From Meloidogyne chitwoodi (lineage: Eukaryota; Nematoda; Chromadorea; Rhabditida; Meloidogynidae), in assembly GCA_015183035.1 (NCBI GenBank), contig JACZZP010000008.1:248001-312000 (forward strand): a DNA stretch of 64,000 nucleotides. The letters run 5' to 3'. Under the pieces are notes generated by a model, which worked only from the letters and a program-made list of their open reading frames with translations, did no database searches and was not told the DNA's origin. The number at the start of each line of letters is the position of its first letter. Position 1 is the stretch's first letter. Of this stretch, positions 22,960 through 34,531 are shown piece after piece. A program made the translations under genes and the position numbers.

Positions 22960-25900
22960 ATGAGGCGTTCACTCTTTTCGGCGCTTTCAAATTATTTTTA
23001 TTTTGGATACTCTAATAAATTAATTTTACAAAATTGTCGCTTAATTACAATTCGAAAGAAACATACTAAATGTATTTTTTTTTAATTTTTAATTTTTGAA
23101 AAATTTAAAAATTTTTAAAAATTTCAAAAATTTCAAAAAAAAATTTTTTTTCAAGTTGTGAACGAGGACGGAATAATTCGCTCTGAGTTTGTACCTGTGC
23201 CTACAGCATCTATCTCTGTACATGACACCCTTTTAGACGCTATTTGGAGACATTCATTAAAGCAACCTGGCAAAGCCGCATTTGTAAAAATTTAAAAAAA
23301 AATTAAAATTTTTTTTAAATTTCTCAGATAAGTGCTGAATACCCAGAACAACAAATCACTTTTTCCGAATTTTTACTTCAATGTCATTCTGTTGCGCAAT
23401 TTTTAGAATCAATAGGTGTAGGAAAGGGTCAAATTGGGGGCGTTGTTGTTCACAATTGTTGGCAATTTTTGGCTGTGTTTCTGGGGGCTTCAATGCAGGG
23501 AGGATGCATTAGTGGTGCTAATCCACAACTTACTGAAGGTAATAAAATTGTTTTGAAAAAATAATGTTATTAAAAAAATTTTGTTTTGTTATGTGACTTT
23601 CCTTCTACCCCCTCAGCCTTAGTTTGGTTTTCTCATCATAGCTCTCCAACAAATGAACCGATTTTAATTTTCTTTATATCATTCGATAGAGAATTAAATT
23701 CTCTACAAAATAATAAAAAATCAAAATTTTAGGTGAATTTAAAAAAAAGTTATGTTTGAAAAACTGTCATTTTTGCGCACTAAAATTAGTTTTTTGACCT
23801 CAACTTTTTTCCTATTTTTTTAATTTTTGCTATTTAAATATATTTTGTAGACAATTTAATTCTCTATCAATTGGTACCAAAAGCTTTACAAAATATTAAA
23901 TTTTTCTAAAGTTATAGGGTCAAAACTAACTTGGGTTTGACTTGCTATAATTTTGCTTCTTTTTATTTAAGATGAATTAGCTTACCAATTTAATGAGATA
24001 AAATGTCGAGTAACCTTTTGTTCTGACTTTTTACTTGATAAAATGAAGGTGGTTATGCAAAAATGTCCAAATCTTAAGGTATTTTTGTCAATTTTTTGAA
24101 AAAATTTGAAAATTTCAAAAATTGTCCTTACTATTAGAATAATTTTTTTTAATTTTTTAAAATAGCATTTGGTGCTAATTCCGAGTCAACACCCTCCAAT
24201 TCATTCAAATACTTTATTACCTCCAAATATTCACAATTGGACCGATATAATTGAAAAACGCCCAAAAATTGATAGAAAATTGCCTGAAATTAATATTGAA
24301 AAGGATTTTGCTTATTTACCCTTTTCTAGGTAATTTTTAATTTTTTAAAAAGTTTTTTTATTAAATTTTTTATTAGTGGAACTACTGGACCTTCCAAAGG
24401 TGTAATGCTCTCCCACAAAAATGTTGGAACAATGCTAAATATTTTTAACACGTTAGTAGAGCGCCAGAAAATATAACAAATGAACTATTAGATAATTTTA
24501 AGTGTTTATGGTATCATTGGATAGAGCAGAAAATTTTCTACAAAATACCAAAAAATCAGAATTTTTGGAAGAATAGGAAAAAAGTTAGAGTCAATAAACT
24601 TCAAAAAAAGTCGAATTTTTTGAAAATTTGGTTGTTTTTTTGACTATAACTCTTTTTCTGTTTTACCAAAAATTCTGATTTTTTGATATTTTGTAGCAAA
24701 TTTTCTTCTCTATCGAATGGTATCAAAATCTTTTAAAAGTGCTAAGTCTTTCATTTGTTATAATTTTTTTAGCTCACTCAGATGGCGGCTCGTGCCTACT
24801 CTAATCCCCCTATTTCTAACTAATCATTTTATTTTAGCCATTTTGATGAGCGAATTGTTCAACGACTTATTTTTCAATGGGATTGGAAAAAAGAACACAC
24901 ACTGTTAATGTTACCATTATACCATAGTGAATAATTTTTAATTTTTAAAAAATATTAATTTTTTAGTTTATGGCTTTATTCTCGGGTTAAACTGTTTGCT
25001 CACTGGGTCAACTGGAATTATGATGAAAAAATTTGATTTGGATCTCTTTTGCCGTGTTGTTCAAGAATATAAGGTGAGTTATTATTTTATTTTTCTTAAC
25101 AAACTATTAGAAGAATGTGTAAAACAAACTTAACTCTAATAAAATAAACTCTCACTTAGTCCACTCTCAAGCCAAGTCGGACTAAATTGGAGTTTTTACC
25201 AAAAATAAAACAGGAAGTTGGTACTGGATAGAGTGAAGGGAACGGTTCCTTCCAGCCTACTAGGTAGAGTGAAGGGAACGGTTCCTTCCAGCCTACTAGG
25301 TAGAGTGAAGGGAACGGTTCCTTCCAGCCTACTAGGTAGAGTGAAGGGAACGGTTCCTTCCAGCCTACTAGGTAGAGTGAAGGGAACGGTTCCTTCCAGC
25401 CTACTAGGTAGAGTGAAGGGAACGGTTCCTTCCAGCCTACTAGGTAGAGTGAAGGGAACGGTTCCTTCCAGCCTACTAGGTAGAGTGAAGGGAACGGTTC
25501 CTTCCAGCCTACTAGGTAGAGTGAAGGGAACGGTTCCTTCCAGCCTACTAGGTAGAGTGAAGGGAACGGTTCCTTCCAGCCTACTAGGTAGAGTGAAGGG
25601 AACGGTTCCTTCCAGCCTACTAGGTAGAGTGAAGGGAACGGTTCCTTCCAGCTAACAAATAAGTAAGAGATAGGACTGTTTGATATTAAATAAAAAATTT
25701 TTAGCTCAAATATGCAACATTGGTCCCTCCAATTCTTGTATTATTAGCAAAAAATTCAAAACTAATTTCACGTTATGATTTATCTTCTTTACGTTTTGTA
25801 ATGACTGGAGCCGCCCCAATAGCTGATGAAATTTGTACTGAAATAAAAAAACAAATTCCTTCAATTGTCCAAATAGCCCAAGGGTATGGAATGACAGAAC

Positions 25901-27219
25901 AGTCAATGTGTTCACATTTACCTGTTTTTGGAATGGAAAATCAAAAAGCTGCGGGAAGATTAATTTCAAATTTTGAAATGAAAATTGTTGATATTGACAA
26001 GGGAATGACTTTAAAATTGAGACAAGTTGGAGAGATTTGTACTAGAAGTCCTACTGTTATGGTATTTTTATTTGAAAAATAGAAAAGCTCGTTATAAGGG
26101 CAATAGGATATAATTAGTTTCCCTTGGACAACTTTATTTTACCCTTGGAATTTTTTATTTCCCCCGGGAATTTTTTTATTTCCCCGGGAATTTTTTATTT
26201 TCCACTGGGAATTTTATTTTCCTTGGGAATTTTTAATTTCCCCTGACATTTTATTTTTCCCCCGGGAATTTTTTATTTTCCCTTGGGAATTTTTTATTTT
26301 CCCCGGGGAACTTTGTTCCTAAAATATTTTTTTAGCTTGGTTACCTAAATAAACCTGAAGCAACTGCTGATACTATAGATGCGGAAGGATGGTTAAAAAC
26401 AGGTAAAAAACATTTTATTTAATTCACAATATTTTCTAAAATAGGAGATATCGGTTATCATGACGAGAGTGGGTGGACATTTATTGTTGATAGACTTAAG
26501 GAATTGATTAAAGTCAATGGATTACAGGTGATTTGAATTAATTTGACATAAAAATATACTACAAAAATTTTTGAACTCTAAAAGTCAAAATGGTAAAATA
26601 CCAAAATGGTAAAATTTAAAAATGGTCAAAATACAAAATGGTAAAAATACAAAATGGTAAAACACCAAAAATTAAAATTCACAAAACACCAAAAATGTCA
26701 AAATGCCAAAAATTATTTAAATTTTTTTAGGTCGCCCCAGCAGAATTGGAAGGTTTATTATTAGCACATCCAGACATTAAAGACTGTGCAGTAATTGGTG
26801 TTCCAGATAAATTGAGTGGTGAAGTACCAAAGGCTTTTATTGTTCCAGAAAATGAAAAATTAACTGAGGAACAAGTAAAAAAATTTTTGAAAGGTAAAAA
26901 TTTTTTTTTGTTTTGCGTCCATTTCAACGCCAAAAATTAAGTGCATTATTTCCCTTTTTAGAACAATTTCCTATTATTGCTTCTGGCAAGTCAATCTAGT
27001 CAGAGCTCGTGCTTTACTCTCTAATGATAGGGAAAAAGGCACTCAATTTTTGGCACTGAAATGGCCGTACCGAAATGGCCTAATTTTATTAATAAAGTAA
27101 ATTAATTTTTTAAAGATAAATTAGCAAATTATAAACAAATTAAATTTGTTCAATTTGTCCAAACAATTCCAAAAAGTCCGTCTGGAAAAATATTAAGAAG
27201 ACTTTTACGTGACATTTGA
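22960..27219 (+). CDS. acyl-CoA synthetase, luciferase/4-coumarate-CoA ligase family
   Basis: About eleven exons from ATG 22960 to TGA 27217-27219; the last splice joins 26894 to 27116 ([12 protein letters not shown]). It makes an acyl-adenylate from fatty or aryl acid and ATP, then an acyl-CoA. Motifs in order: QLTE, the P-loop [17 protein letters not shown] (split by the intron near 24337-24376), [23 protein letters not shown] (about 25886), [29 protein letters not shown] and C-terminal [11 protein letters not shown]. All catalytic elements including the final lysine are present, so it is probably active. The N-terminus ([13 protein letters not shown]...TIRKKH) is Arg-rich and could be a mitochondrial presequence. 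No peroxisomal SKL-type end is seen. Introns carry two palindromic elements, a 36-bp minisatellite and two other local repeats. Confidence 0.9.
23676..23883. mobile_element. ~210-bp palindromic element, copy 3 (intronic)
   Basis: ATCATTCGATAGAGAATTAA at the left, TTAATTCTCTATCAATTGGT at the right, inside the acyl-CoA synthetase intron after QLTE. Confidence 0.75.
24511..24730. mobile_element. ~210-bp palindromic element, copy 4 (intronic)
   Basis: GTATCATTGGATAGAGCAGA at the left and TCTCTATCGAATGGTATC at the right, with symmetric ACAAAATACCAAAAAATCAG against its complement further in. It lies in the intron after the ATP-binding exon. Confidence 0.75.
25226..25652. repeat. 36-bp minisatellite, 12 near-identical units, intronic
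   Basis: Twelve copies of a 36-bp unit, almost without variation, each containing GGAACGGTTCC within the imperfect palindrome GAAGGGAACGGTTCCTTC, and a CCTACTAGG-type second palindrome at the unit join. The plus frame stays open ([12 protein letters not shown] per unit) because 36 is a multiple of three. It sits in an acyl-CoA synthetase intron. The same unit recurs at 51449-51698. Confidence 0.95.
26100..26320. repeat. intronic CCCGGGAATTTTTTATTT repeat
   Basis: About nine loosely conserved units with CCC(C/T)(G/T)GGGAATTTTTTATTT in one acyl-CoA synthetase intron, followed in the next long intron (26580-26700) by AAATGGTAAAATACA units. Both are local and of no known function. Confidence 0.7.
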
Positions 27220-27635
27220 ATAAATAAATATAAATTTATTTCAACAGATTTTTTAAATATTAAAAAAAATTATTTAGAGAATTTTAGTTGATATTTTTTT
27301 GATAAAATTTTTTTATTTTTTTCATCCTCTTGAACTTTCACCATTTCTTTCTAATATCTAAAATATTTTTTTATTTTATTTAAAAATTATTTAAATTTAA
27401 AAGAAAAAAATTAATTAAATTAGGACGCTTGGGTGCGGAAACATCTGAGCGTGCAAAAAAGTGCACATTAGAGAGAAAAAACTAAAATTTTTTTTTAAAT
27501 ATACTTTATAGTCTTGACTAAATTTTCTATAAATTTCAGAATTTTTGAAAAAGTTTTTAATGAGTTATGCTTAAAAAAGTGGGAAAAAGCGGGTCATTTT
27601 GCGCGTTTGCTCTCTATGTACACTTAAAATTATTT
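27220..27635. other. intergenic between convergent genes
   Basis: AT-rich, holding a word variant (GGACGCTTGGGTGCGG) near 27423 and the pair AAAGTGCACAT...TGTACACTT at about 27461 and 27616. No gene seen. Confidence 0.45.
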
Positions 27636-28313
27636 TTAATTTTTTTTAATTTTTAAAAATAAATTAAAAACCTCTAATTGAACATTAGAATCATCTTCTA
27701 CCAACAAAAGATCATTAAAATGTTTATTATTTAATTTAAATTGCAGCGTTGTTCTTTCCTTCCCAGCAAGTTGACAAGACCTTTTTGATTGAGCGTTAAA
27801 ATATTCTTTTGGACTAAATAATTTAATTTCTTCTTTTTTTAATTTATTAGACTGTTGAGAATTTGAAAATAAAGGTTTTTTATAAATATTTAAATTTATT
27901 TTATCATTTTTATTTTTTTCAATTTTGTCAAGTTTAAGGGGAGAAGGAGATTCTGGTCTTCTTATATAAACATTTTCTTTTTTAATTTCTTTTTTCTCGA
28001 TAGATGTTGATGATGTTGAAGTTACCCATTCATGACATTTTAAGGTTGAAATAAGTTTGCTGGACTAAAAAATAAATTAAAAATAAAATTAGGGAAAGTC
28101 GAGGTTTGGGGTCTCGACTCGAGACTTTTTAGTCTCGAGTCTCGACTTGAAATTTTTTCGAGATTTTTAATTTTTAATAAAATTACAGTTTAAATAAATT
28201 AGTTTAAAAATAATTTAAAAAAATTTTACATTATCAAACGGAGCACCTCTCTTAACAAGCACAAAAGGAGTAACTTGTCTACTAGTAACGGAAGAGCTTA
28301 TTCCGGAAGTCAT
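27636..28313 (-). CDS. unrecognised basic Lys/Ser-rich protein
   Basis: Two exons, 28313-28230 and 28064-27636, joined in phase 0 to give 170 residues. The start MTSGISSSVTSRQ has no signal peptide. The middle contains a proline-directed stretch RRPESPSPLKLDK that looks like a phosphorylation or linker segment. Many Lys-Lys pairs and Asn runs suggest disorder. A short conserved-looking end is LQFKLNNKHFNDLLLVEDD. No family recognised. The 3' end could be longer if the last codons are spliced instead of running to the TAA at 27636. The intron contains the palindrome at 28111-28146. Confidence 0.55.
28111..28146. repeat. CTCGAG-rich inverted repeat
   Basis: GTCTCGACTCGAGACT at 28111-28126 faces AGTCTCGAGTCTCGAC at 28131-28146 across TTTT. 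The arms match except for one local swap. Intronic. Confidence 0.75.
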
Positions 28314-29818
28314 AATTTAATTAAAAAATAAATATTAACTAAAAATTAAAAAAAAATTTTTTTTAATTTTTAAAAATTAATTTAAAAAATTGACTTTAAA
28401 AAATTCTACTTAAATAGTAAATTTATTTAAAAAAAATTATTTAAATAAAAAACAATAGCCTAGAAAATGTGTTTGTGTGAGCGTAAGTGCAAGGCAAAAA
28501 AAAATAATACTGAAAGAAAAGAAAAAAGTGTTTGTAGGGGGAAAAAAGCGGAAGTAAAATTTTTTAGCAACGAGAAAAGGAGAGAATGAGGAAGTAGAAT
28601 ATTTTAAAATGAGGAAAAGGGAAGAGAAATTGAATAAATGAAAGAAAAAATTTAATACTTTTTTTACTTGAGAAAATTAATAAAGATGTTTGAATTAGAC
28701 GTTTCGGCGCGAAGTTGTGTAACACTGCGAAATGTACCTCTTTTAACTTGAAATTTTGGTCAAATATTGAAGTCGGGTTTTGACACTTGTTCCACAAATT
28801 TCAAAATTTTAGAACAAAAATAACACAAGTTATGGGCAAAATTGTTATTTTGATAGGTGATCTTCTGGGTATGTTAAATTTTACTTTTTGGGCCATAACT
28901 TTTGAAATACTTAACCAAAAATTTTGAAATTTATGGAAAAATAAGAAAACAATAAATAAAAAATTTGAGCAAAATTTGGCGATTTTAGGTCGCACCGAAA
29001 CGTAGGAAATTAAAAAAATGTTTTAATAATTTGTTAAAAAATTAAATCACGTGTCTAGACAAATAGATTGAGATTTTAATTTTTAAGACAAATGATTTAG
29101 GAAAAAATAAATCATTTAATGATAAATTTAGTGAATTAAATTTGCTATTTTTAATTTAAAATTAAAAAATTAAATGAAATATATACAGTTTAAGAAGGAC
29201 TTTTATACGTTTTAAAATTTAAAAATAATGAGAAAAAAATTAAATGGGGAAGTAAAACATTTTAAATATTTTTAAACATTTTTTAATTTTTTTAAACAAT
29301 TTTTTTATTTTTTTTTATTTGACAAACAAATAAAAACGAGAAAATGACAAAATTGATCCTCCCCATTTTGCATGTTTATAGTTAGAGGAAGTAAACTACA
29401 AATTTATTTAACAAATTTATTTAATTAAAAAAATTTATTTAACAAATAATATCGAAATTGAATTAAAATTGAAAAAAAATAGATAAGAAAATTATAAATA
29501 AAAATATTTATTTTTTTAATTTGGACGTTTCAGTGCCAACTTATTTATTTTCTTTTCCAAAATAAATATTTATTTAAAAATAATAATAAAAATTGTTTAT
29601 TTATTAAAATTCTCGCATGAGGAAATGAAATGAAATAAAAATGAAATAGAAAAATAAATAAAAATAGAAAAAAAAAGGAAATTGCTTATTTGTAAGGGAA
29701 GGAAATGAATAAATGTTTTTAAATGATTAAATACTTTTTATTTGTGTTTTGATGCTTTTCATTATTTTTTTTTATTTTATTTATTTCAAAATATTTGTTT
29801 TTATTTTTAATTTATTTT
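28314..29818. other. intergenic, no gene seen
   Basis: AT-rich. Single copies of the 15-bp word occur near 28698, 28988 and 29521. Short minus-strand frames at 28564-28995 have no family resemblance. Confidence 0.5.
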
Positions 29819-31134
29819 TTACATTATTAAACACCCTCCTTTTGAAGCATTTGTATCGCCTGAGACACTCTTTTCCAATTTTATTTTTGTTTTAATTTTT
29901 ATATTTTCGGATTGATTCGAAGCTCTTCTAGCAATTATACTACCGGAAACTCCTAATGATGGTCCACGTAAACGATTAATATTTTTATTATTTGAATGAG
30001 TTGATTCCAAAGAAAAGCCGCTACTTGAAGAAGTGTATTCTCCTTTATTTTGTTGGTTTAAAAAAATATTTTCTTCTTGAGAGAAAGAGGAGATTGTATT
30101 GGAGAGACAATCATATGTTTTTTGATCTAAAAAAAGTAAAAAAAAAATTTTTTTAATTTAAAATTTACTAGAAAACTTGAAAGGGAGAGCGCTTCTGTAA
30201 TATACTAAAAATGAGCTTACTCCCCCCTATGGTTTTTCAATTTTAAATTTCTTATATCTTGGCTCATATGCATTTTTGAACTTTAAGTATGGTATCATTC
30301 GACTCAGCTCGATGAGCTTAATCGAAAGGTACTTATTTCGTAAATTAAAAAAAAATTTAATAAAGAATCAAAAATAATCTTTTTACGTGTTTTAGCCTTT
30401 TTCCCACGAAATCGGGCAAAACTTTGTCGCAAATTGCCCCCCATTCTGGGAAAGAATTCTTTTTCTTTGTTTTTTTCATCCTTTTTTATTTCCCTCACAT
30501 TTTCTTTGTCCACTATTAAAAAAAATTCTTTTATTTTTTTAAACTCTCAAAAAACCTTTAATTGAATTTTTAATTTGAATTTTATCAGGTAATACAATTC
30601 CTTTATTTGGCTTACGCTGACTGGCTCTTAACGCTTCACGTTGTAACAGAGTTTGTGGCTAATTAAAAATTAAATAATTATTTTTTTTAAATTAAAAAAA
30701 TTTCTTTTACCTCTTTGGTAGGGCGAACACTTCGCCTAACAAAAGAGCGAATAAAACAGCCTTTTTCATTATTTTCTTTTGATAAAATTATATTGGCATT
30801 TTGTTTTTTAAAGTTTGATATTTTCTAATTAAAAAATTAAAAAAAAATTTTAAATTTTAAAAAATTTTAAAATACTTCTTCCAAGAACGTATTAATTAAA
30901 GGAGAAAGTGTATTAGATCGGCAATAAGGACAATTAGTTGATTTTTGTAGCCAAGGTTGTAAACATTTACGACAAAAAGAATGACCACAACTTAGCAACA
31001 AAGGCTAAAAACATTTATTTTAAAAATAAGTTAATTTATTTATTTACTTCGTTAAAAATAAACTTGCAGAGAAAACAAATAAATTCTGTTGGTATTTTTG
31101 TTTGTTCTGATGAGGACGAACAAGTGTTAATCAT
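29819..31134 (-). CDS. RING-finger protein with C-terminal CaaX-like motif
   Basis: A minus-strand gene whose first exon (from ATG 31134 to donor GAA-GTAAAT near 31054) joins in phase 0 to the next exon. Together they form a C3HC4 RING: CFLC, eleven residues, CGHSFCRKC, LQPWLQKSTN, CPYC. RING domains recruit ubiquitin E2 enzymes, so an E3 ligase is the likely role. Downstream exons are basic and low in recognisable domains: RSFVRRSVRPTKE, QREALRASQRKPNKG, FARFRGKKAKTRK. The last exon ends SKGGCLIM, where CLIM fits a CaaX prenylation signal, which would tether the ligase to membranes. A dispersed repeat sits in the last intron (30185-30330). Family beyond RING is not assigned. Confidence 0.75.
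30185..30330. repeat. dispersed CCCCCCTATGGTTTTTC repeat, copy 2, plus truncated palindrome
   Basis: Matches 12703-12800 around GAGCTTACTCCCCCCTATGG and TTATATCTTGGCTCATA. It is followed by GGTATCATTCGA...TCGAAAGGTAC, a shortened version of the ends of the palindromic element family. It lies in an intron of the RING gene. Confidence 0.55.
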
Positions 31135-31599
31135 ATTGTTGCTTATTTTAATAATAAATAAACTTGAAATTTACTTAAGTAATTAGTAAATAAACTTTAA
31201 GCAAAACTATAAAATACGCCTACAATTAACAATAAAATAATCAGAAAATAAACTTGAAAAACAAAATCAGAAAATAAACTTGAAAACAAAATCAGAAAAT
31301 AAACTTAAAATTTAAAACCTAAAAAAGAGAAGAATACTATAAAAACAGAATAAATACCTATATTCGTTAAAAATGCGCGCTAAAAGTTGTTTAGTAAAAT
31401 AAATTTCTCCATTAATGAAAAAATGAGGGGCAATTTTATATTAAATGAGCAGCAATGTTTTTAAGTTGGAGTAGTAGGTAAATCCATTTTCTTCAATTGC
31501 AGATGTTCATCATTATTTATAAAGAATAATCATTGTAAGTAAACTACCCCAGAGCAGGTTATTTTAAATAAATCTTTTACTCTAATATAAATAAAGAAA

Positions 31600-31755
31600 A
31601 TGAATCAATTAAGATTATATTTATATTGGGTATTTCTTAGTTTTTTACAAAGGCAAAATGTTTGTCAAACATTGACATTAAAAGAAATAATAAATTTATC
31701 AGAAGAAAATAAATGTATAAAGAAATTATATAAAAAGGCCTGTCAAACGAGGTAA
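31600..31755 (+). CDS. candidate small secreted peptide (51 aa)
   Basis: MNQLRLYLYWVFLSFL forms a plausible signal peptide, followed by a short Lys/Glu-rich segment with three cysteines. The stop lies 30 bp from the convergent TMEM272-like stop. The terminal ACGAG-GTAATT could instead be a splice donor with a missing downstream exon. No family recognised. Confidence 0.3.
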   Translation: MNQLRLYLYWVFLSFLQRQNVCQTLTLKEIINLSEENKCIKKLYKKACQTR

Positions 31756-31784
31756 TTTTAATATTTAAAATTTATTCATCTTTT

Positions 31785-33436
31785 TTAACCAAGAAGGGCA
31801 CCATAAATAAGAACAATAATCACTGCTAAAACTAAAAGAGCAAAAAATGCCAAATGACAAGTAACACTCCACCATGCTGTCCAATACACTGTTGGGTTGC
31901 AATAATGCCACTCAAACATATAACGCTTAAAAAAGGTTTATAATATTATTATTTTTAATTTTTAAAACTTGATTTTGCATATAACGTGATGCTCCATAGA
32001 CCCAAAAACAACCTTCATTAAAACAAAAATTAATTTTGTAAAAACGAACAGAAATTCCGATTTTTGAGTTTTTAAAAACTGAAATTCTGATGTTTAAAAA
32101 CCAGAATTCTGATTTTTTTAATTTTTAAAAAAAGAAATTGTGATCTTTATGTTGTTAAAAACCAGAATTCTGATTTAAACCAAAAAATAAACCTAAAATA
32201 ACAATCACAACAAGTCCAAAAATAATAGATCCTTCAATTAAATATTCACATAAATGATTATTTTTGTTATTTCCTCTTCTTCTATTAGTTAAGGAATCAG
32301 TGCTTAACCAAAAGAAAATTCTAGCAACACCGCTAGAAATTAATAAAATTCCAGAAACAATTAAATAAATGGGAATATTTGGCTCTACCATGCATTTATA
32401 GGAACTTGCATTAAATGATCCTAAAATTGAGAAAAAAAATTAATTTAAATTTAAACAATTAATTTAAATTTATAAAATTAATTTAAATTTAAAAAACTAA
32501 TTAAAAATTTAAAAAATTAATTTAAATTTATAAAATTAATTTAAATTATTTTAAAAATATTAAAATGAGTAAATCAGAAAAATACCGTAATTTTAGTATT
32601 AAATATAATATAATAAAAGATAAAACTTCAAGTTTTCAAAAGAAGTTGTGTGGTCGAGTGGCTAAAGTTTTAGCCTGGGAAAAATGTTTCCTTTTCAAGC
32701 GGGTTCGAACCCTAACGAAGCCAACTTGTTGCAAAATAGTTTTTTTCTGATAAATTTGTTTACTAGCATTTAATATTTGTTTTTAAAAGTTTTTAAATTT
32801 TTATTCAATAAATTATAATTAAATAAAATAACCTATAATCAACGTAATAAGACCAACAATTATTTGTAGTGCAGAAATGCCTAGTAATATTGGGACTGGA
32901 ACTCTTCCAATTAATGAACGTCCTTCTCTATTTGTCTGTGCTACAATGCGAGAGTTGTCAGTTTTAGGCGAGTATTGGTAAAATGTGTGAGGAATTTGTT
33001 GAAATTGGGGTCGTGGTGATTGCATAGAGGAAACGGTGCCTTTTAAATTTATTTTAAAATTTTTAAAATCAAAAAATTTACTTTGTGCCCGAGGCATTTC
33101 GCGTGTAAATTCATTATTGGCATATGCCTCTTGACGACTAGTAGGCCGCATAATACTTTGTGGTGTATGTTGTTGTTGCTGTAAAAAAGGTGAGGGAGTA
33201 TTTTGTGGAATTAAATAATTATTTTTAGGTTTTTGCTGTAAAAGGTGTTGGTTAGTAGGCCTAATTTTAAATAAAAAATTAAAAATATTTTTAATGAAAA
33301 AAAAAACTGACGAAGTTCTCTGAATAAATTGATTTTCTGTTAATCTAGGACTTTGTTCATTTTCAGCTAAATTAGTAGAAGAAAGATGGATTGTAGTGCA
33401 TTGTTCTACAGAATTGTAACGTTTTGTTATTACCAT
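31785..33436 (-). CDS. TMEM272-like four-helix membrane protein
   Basis: Exons: 33436-32833 (probably further split; stretches at about 33316-33262 and 33082-33040 have intron signals GTCAGT...TTAG and GTAAAT...AAAG), 32420-32193, 32012-31969, 31925-31785; phases agree. The N-terminal part is Gln/Pro-rich and cytosolic-looking. Helices: ILLGISALQIIVGLITLII; IPIYLIVSGILLISSG; EGSIIFGLVVIVILG; AFFALLVLAVIIVLIY. Between helices 1 and 2 is NASSYKCMVEPNIP, and between 3 and 4 are GCFWVYG and HYCNPTVYWTAW, the cysteine-bearing loops typical of nematode TMEM272-like proteins. Function of the family is unknown. A tRNA-like sequence lies antisense in intron 1. Confidence 0.75.
32645..32727 (+). pseudogene. 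tRNA-Ser-like degenerate sequence
   Basis: GTTGTGTGGTCGAGTGGCTA matches the acceptor and D arm layout of type II (Ser) tRNAs, followed by a long variable-arm region and GGGTTCGAACCC at the T arm, ending GCCAAC. Acceptor pairing is about 5 of 7, and the anticodon arm (TTTT/AAAA) is weak with no U33, so it is probably non-functional. Confidence 0.5.
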
Positions 33437-33837
33437 TTATTTTATTAAAAATGATTAAATTTAGAGAAAAATGTTTAAAAATTAATTTAAAAAATAATTT
33501 GAGTAAAATAAAATAATGTTTAAATTTATAAAGTAAATTCTGGTTTGAATTTTAAACTAATCAGAACTTTAATTAATGTTCATTGCAATAAAATTCTGAT
33601 AGTTGTTCTGATCTTTGATTATAAACATTCAAAATTTTGATTTTCTAAACAGTAAAAATTCTGATTTTTTAAATAGTAAAAATTCTGATTTTCTAATAGT
33701 AAAAATTCTGATAAGTAAAAATTCTGATTTTTTGAACAACAAAACTTCTGATTTTTTGTTTCGTTTTAAAATTCTGATGTTTGTTTTAAAAATCAGAATT
33801 TTATTTTAAACCTATTATATTTAATTAATAAAATTAA

Positions 33838-33902
33838 TCCAACTAGTAGCATTTTAAAAATAGGGCGATTTTTTCTGTGTTGCAAAAAAGCTACTAGTTG
33901 GA
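33838..33902. repeat. 65-bp hairpin, copy 1
   Basis: TCCAACTAGTAGC at the left, GCTACTAGTTGGA at the right, perfect 13-bp arms. Confidence 0.8.
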
Positions 33903-34371
33903 CAACTAAAAAAATATAATAAAATTTAATTATAGCTTACTAATATTTATAATTTTTATAAAAAATATGAGTAAGATTTTAAGAAGAAAAAAATATTTAA
34001 AAATGTGTGTGCTTATAAGTCTTTCCTAAATATATTTTTTTGCTATGTAACCCTCCCCTACTAATAAATATTTATTTTATTTTATTTTAGATTCGTGCGC
34101 TTTTGCCTGTTTGTTCTTTCACAAGTATATACACAAAAGTAAAATTCTTAAGCAAACAAAAAATGTAAGATGACAGTTATTGCAAAAAACGGGAAAAACA
34201 TTGATTTAAATCTTTAAAACAGCTGATAGGAAATTAATATTTTTTATAAAATGATGATAATTAAAGAAAAAAAATGTTAATTTAATCAGGTAAAGTAAAA
34301 AGAGGCGATAAATTAGTAAAAAAATTATTTTATTAAAAATAAAACAAAAATAAGCAAAAAAATCGGTCTAA

Positions 34372-34436
34372 TCCAACTAGTAGCTTTTTTAAAAATAGGA
34401 AAAGTTTTAATTGCTTTGAAAAAGCTACTATGGATG
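34372..34436. repeat. 65-bp hairpin, copy 2
   Basis: TCCAACTAGTAGCTTTTT at the left, AAAAAGCTACTATGGATGGA at the right; the same length and layout as copy 1, with outer mismatches. Confidence 0.75.
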
Positions 34437-34531
34437 GATTTTTATAAAAAAAAGCATTTATTAATTAATTTATTTATTTTTGCTAATTTATTTAATTTTA
34501 AAATATTTTAATTTTATTTTAAAATATTTTT

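Larger units (their letters stand above)
33437..34531. other. intergenic with hairpins and ATTCTGATTTT array
   Basis: The left part (33600-33800) is a run of AAAATTCTGATTTTTAA-type words. Two 65-bp hairpins follow (33838, 34372). No gene is recognised; the frame at 33615-33809 is created by the repeat. Confidence 0.6.

Noticed and set aside
25218..25655. 145-residue frame with 12-residue repeat [12 protein letters not shown]
   Set aside because: It lies between a good splice donor and acceptor of the acyl-CoA synthetase, and is open only because the unit is 36 bp. Kept as a minisatellite; translation cannot be excluded.
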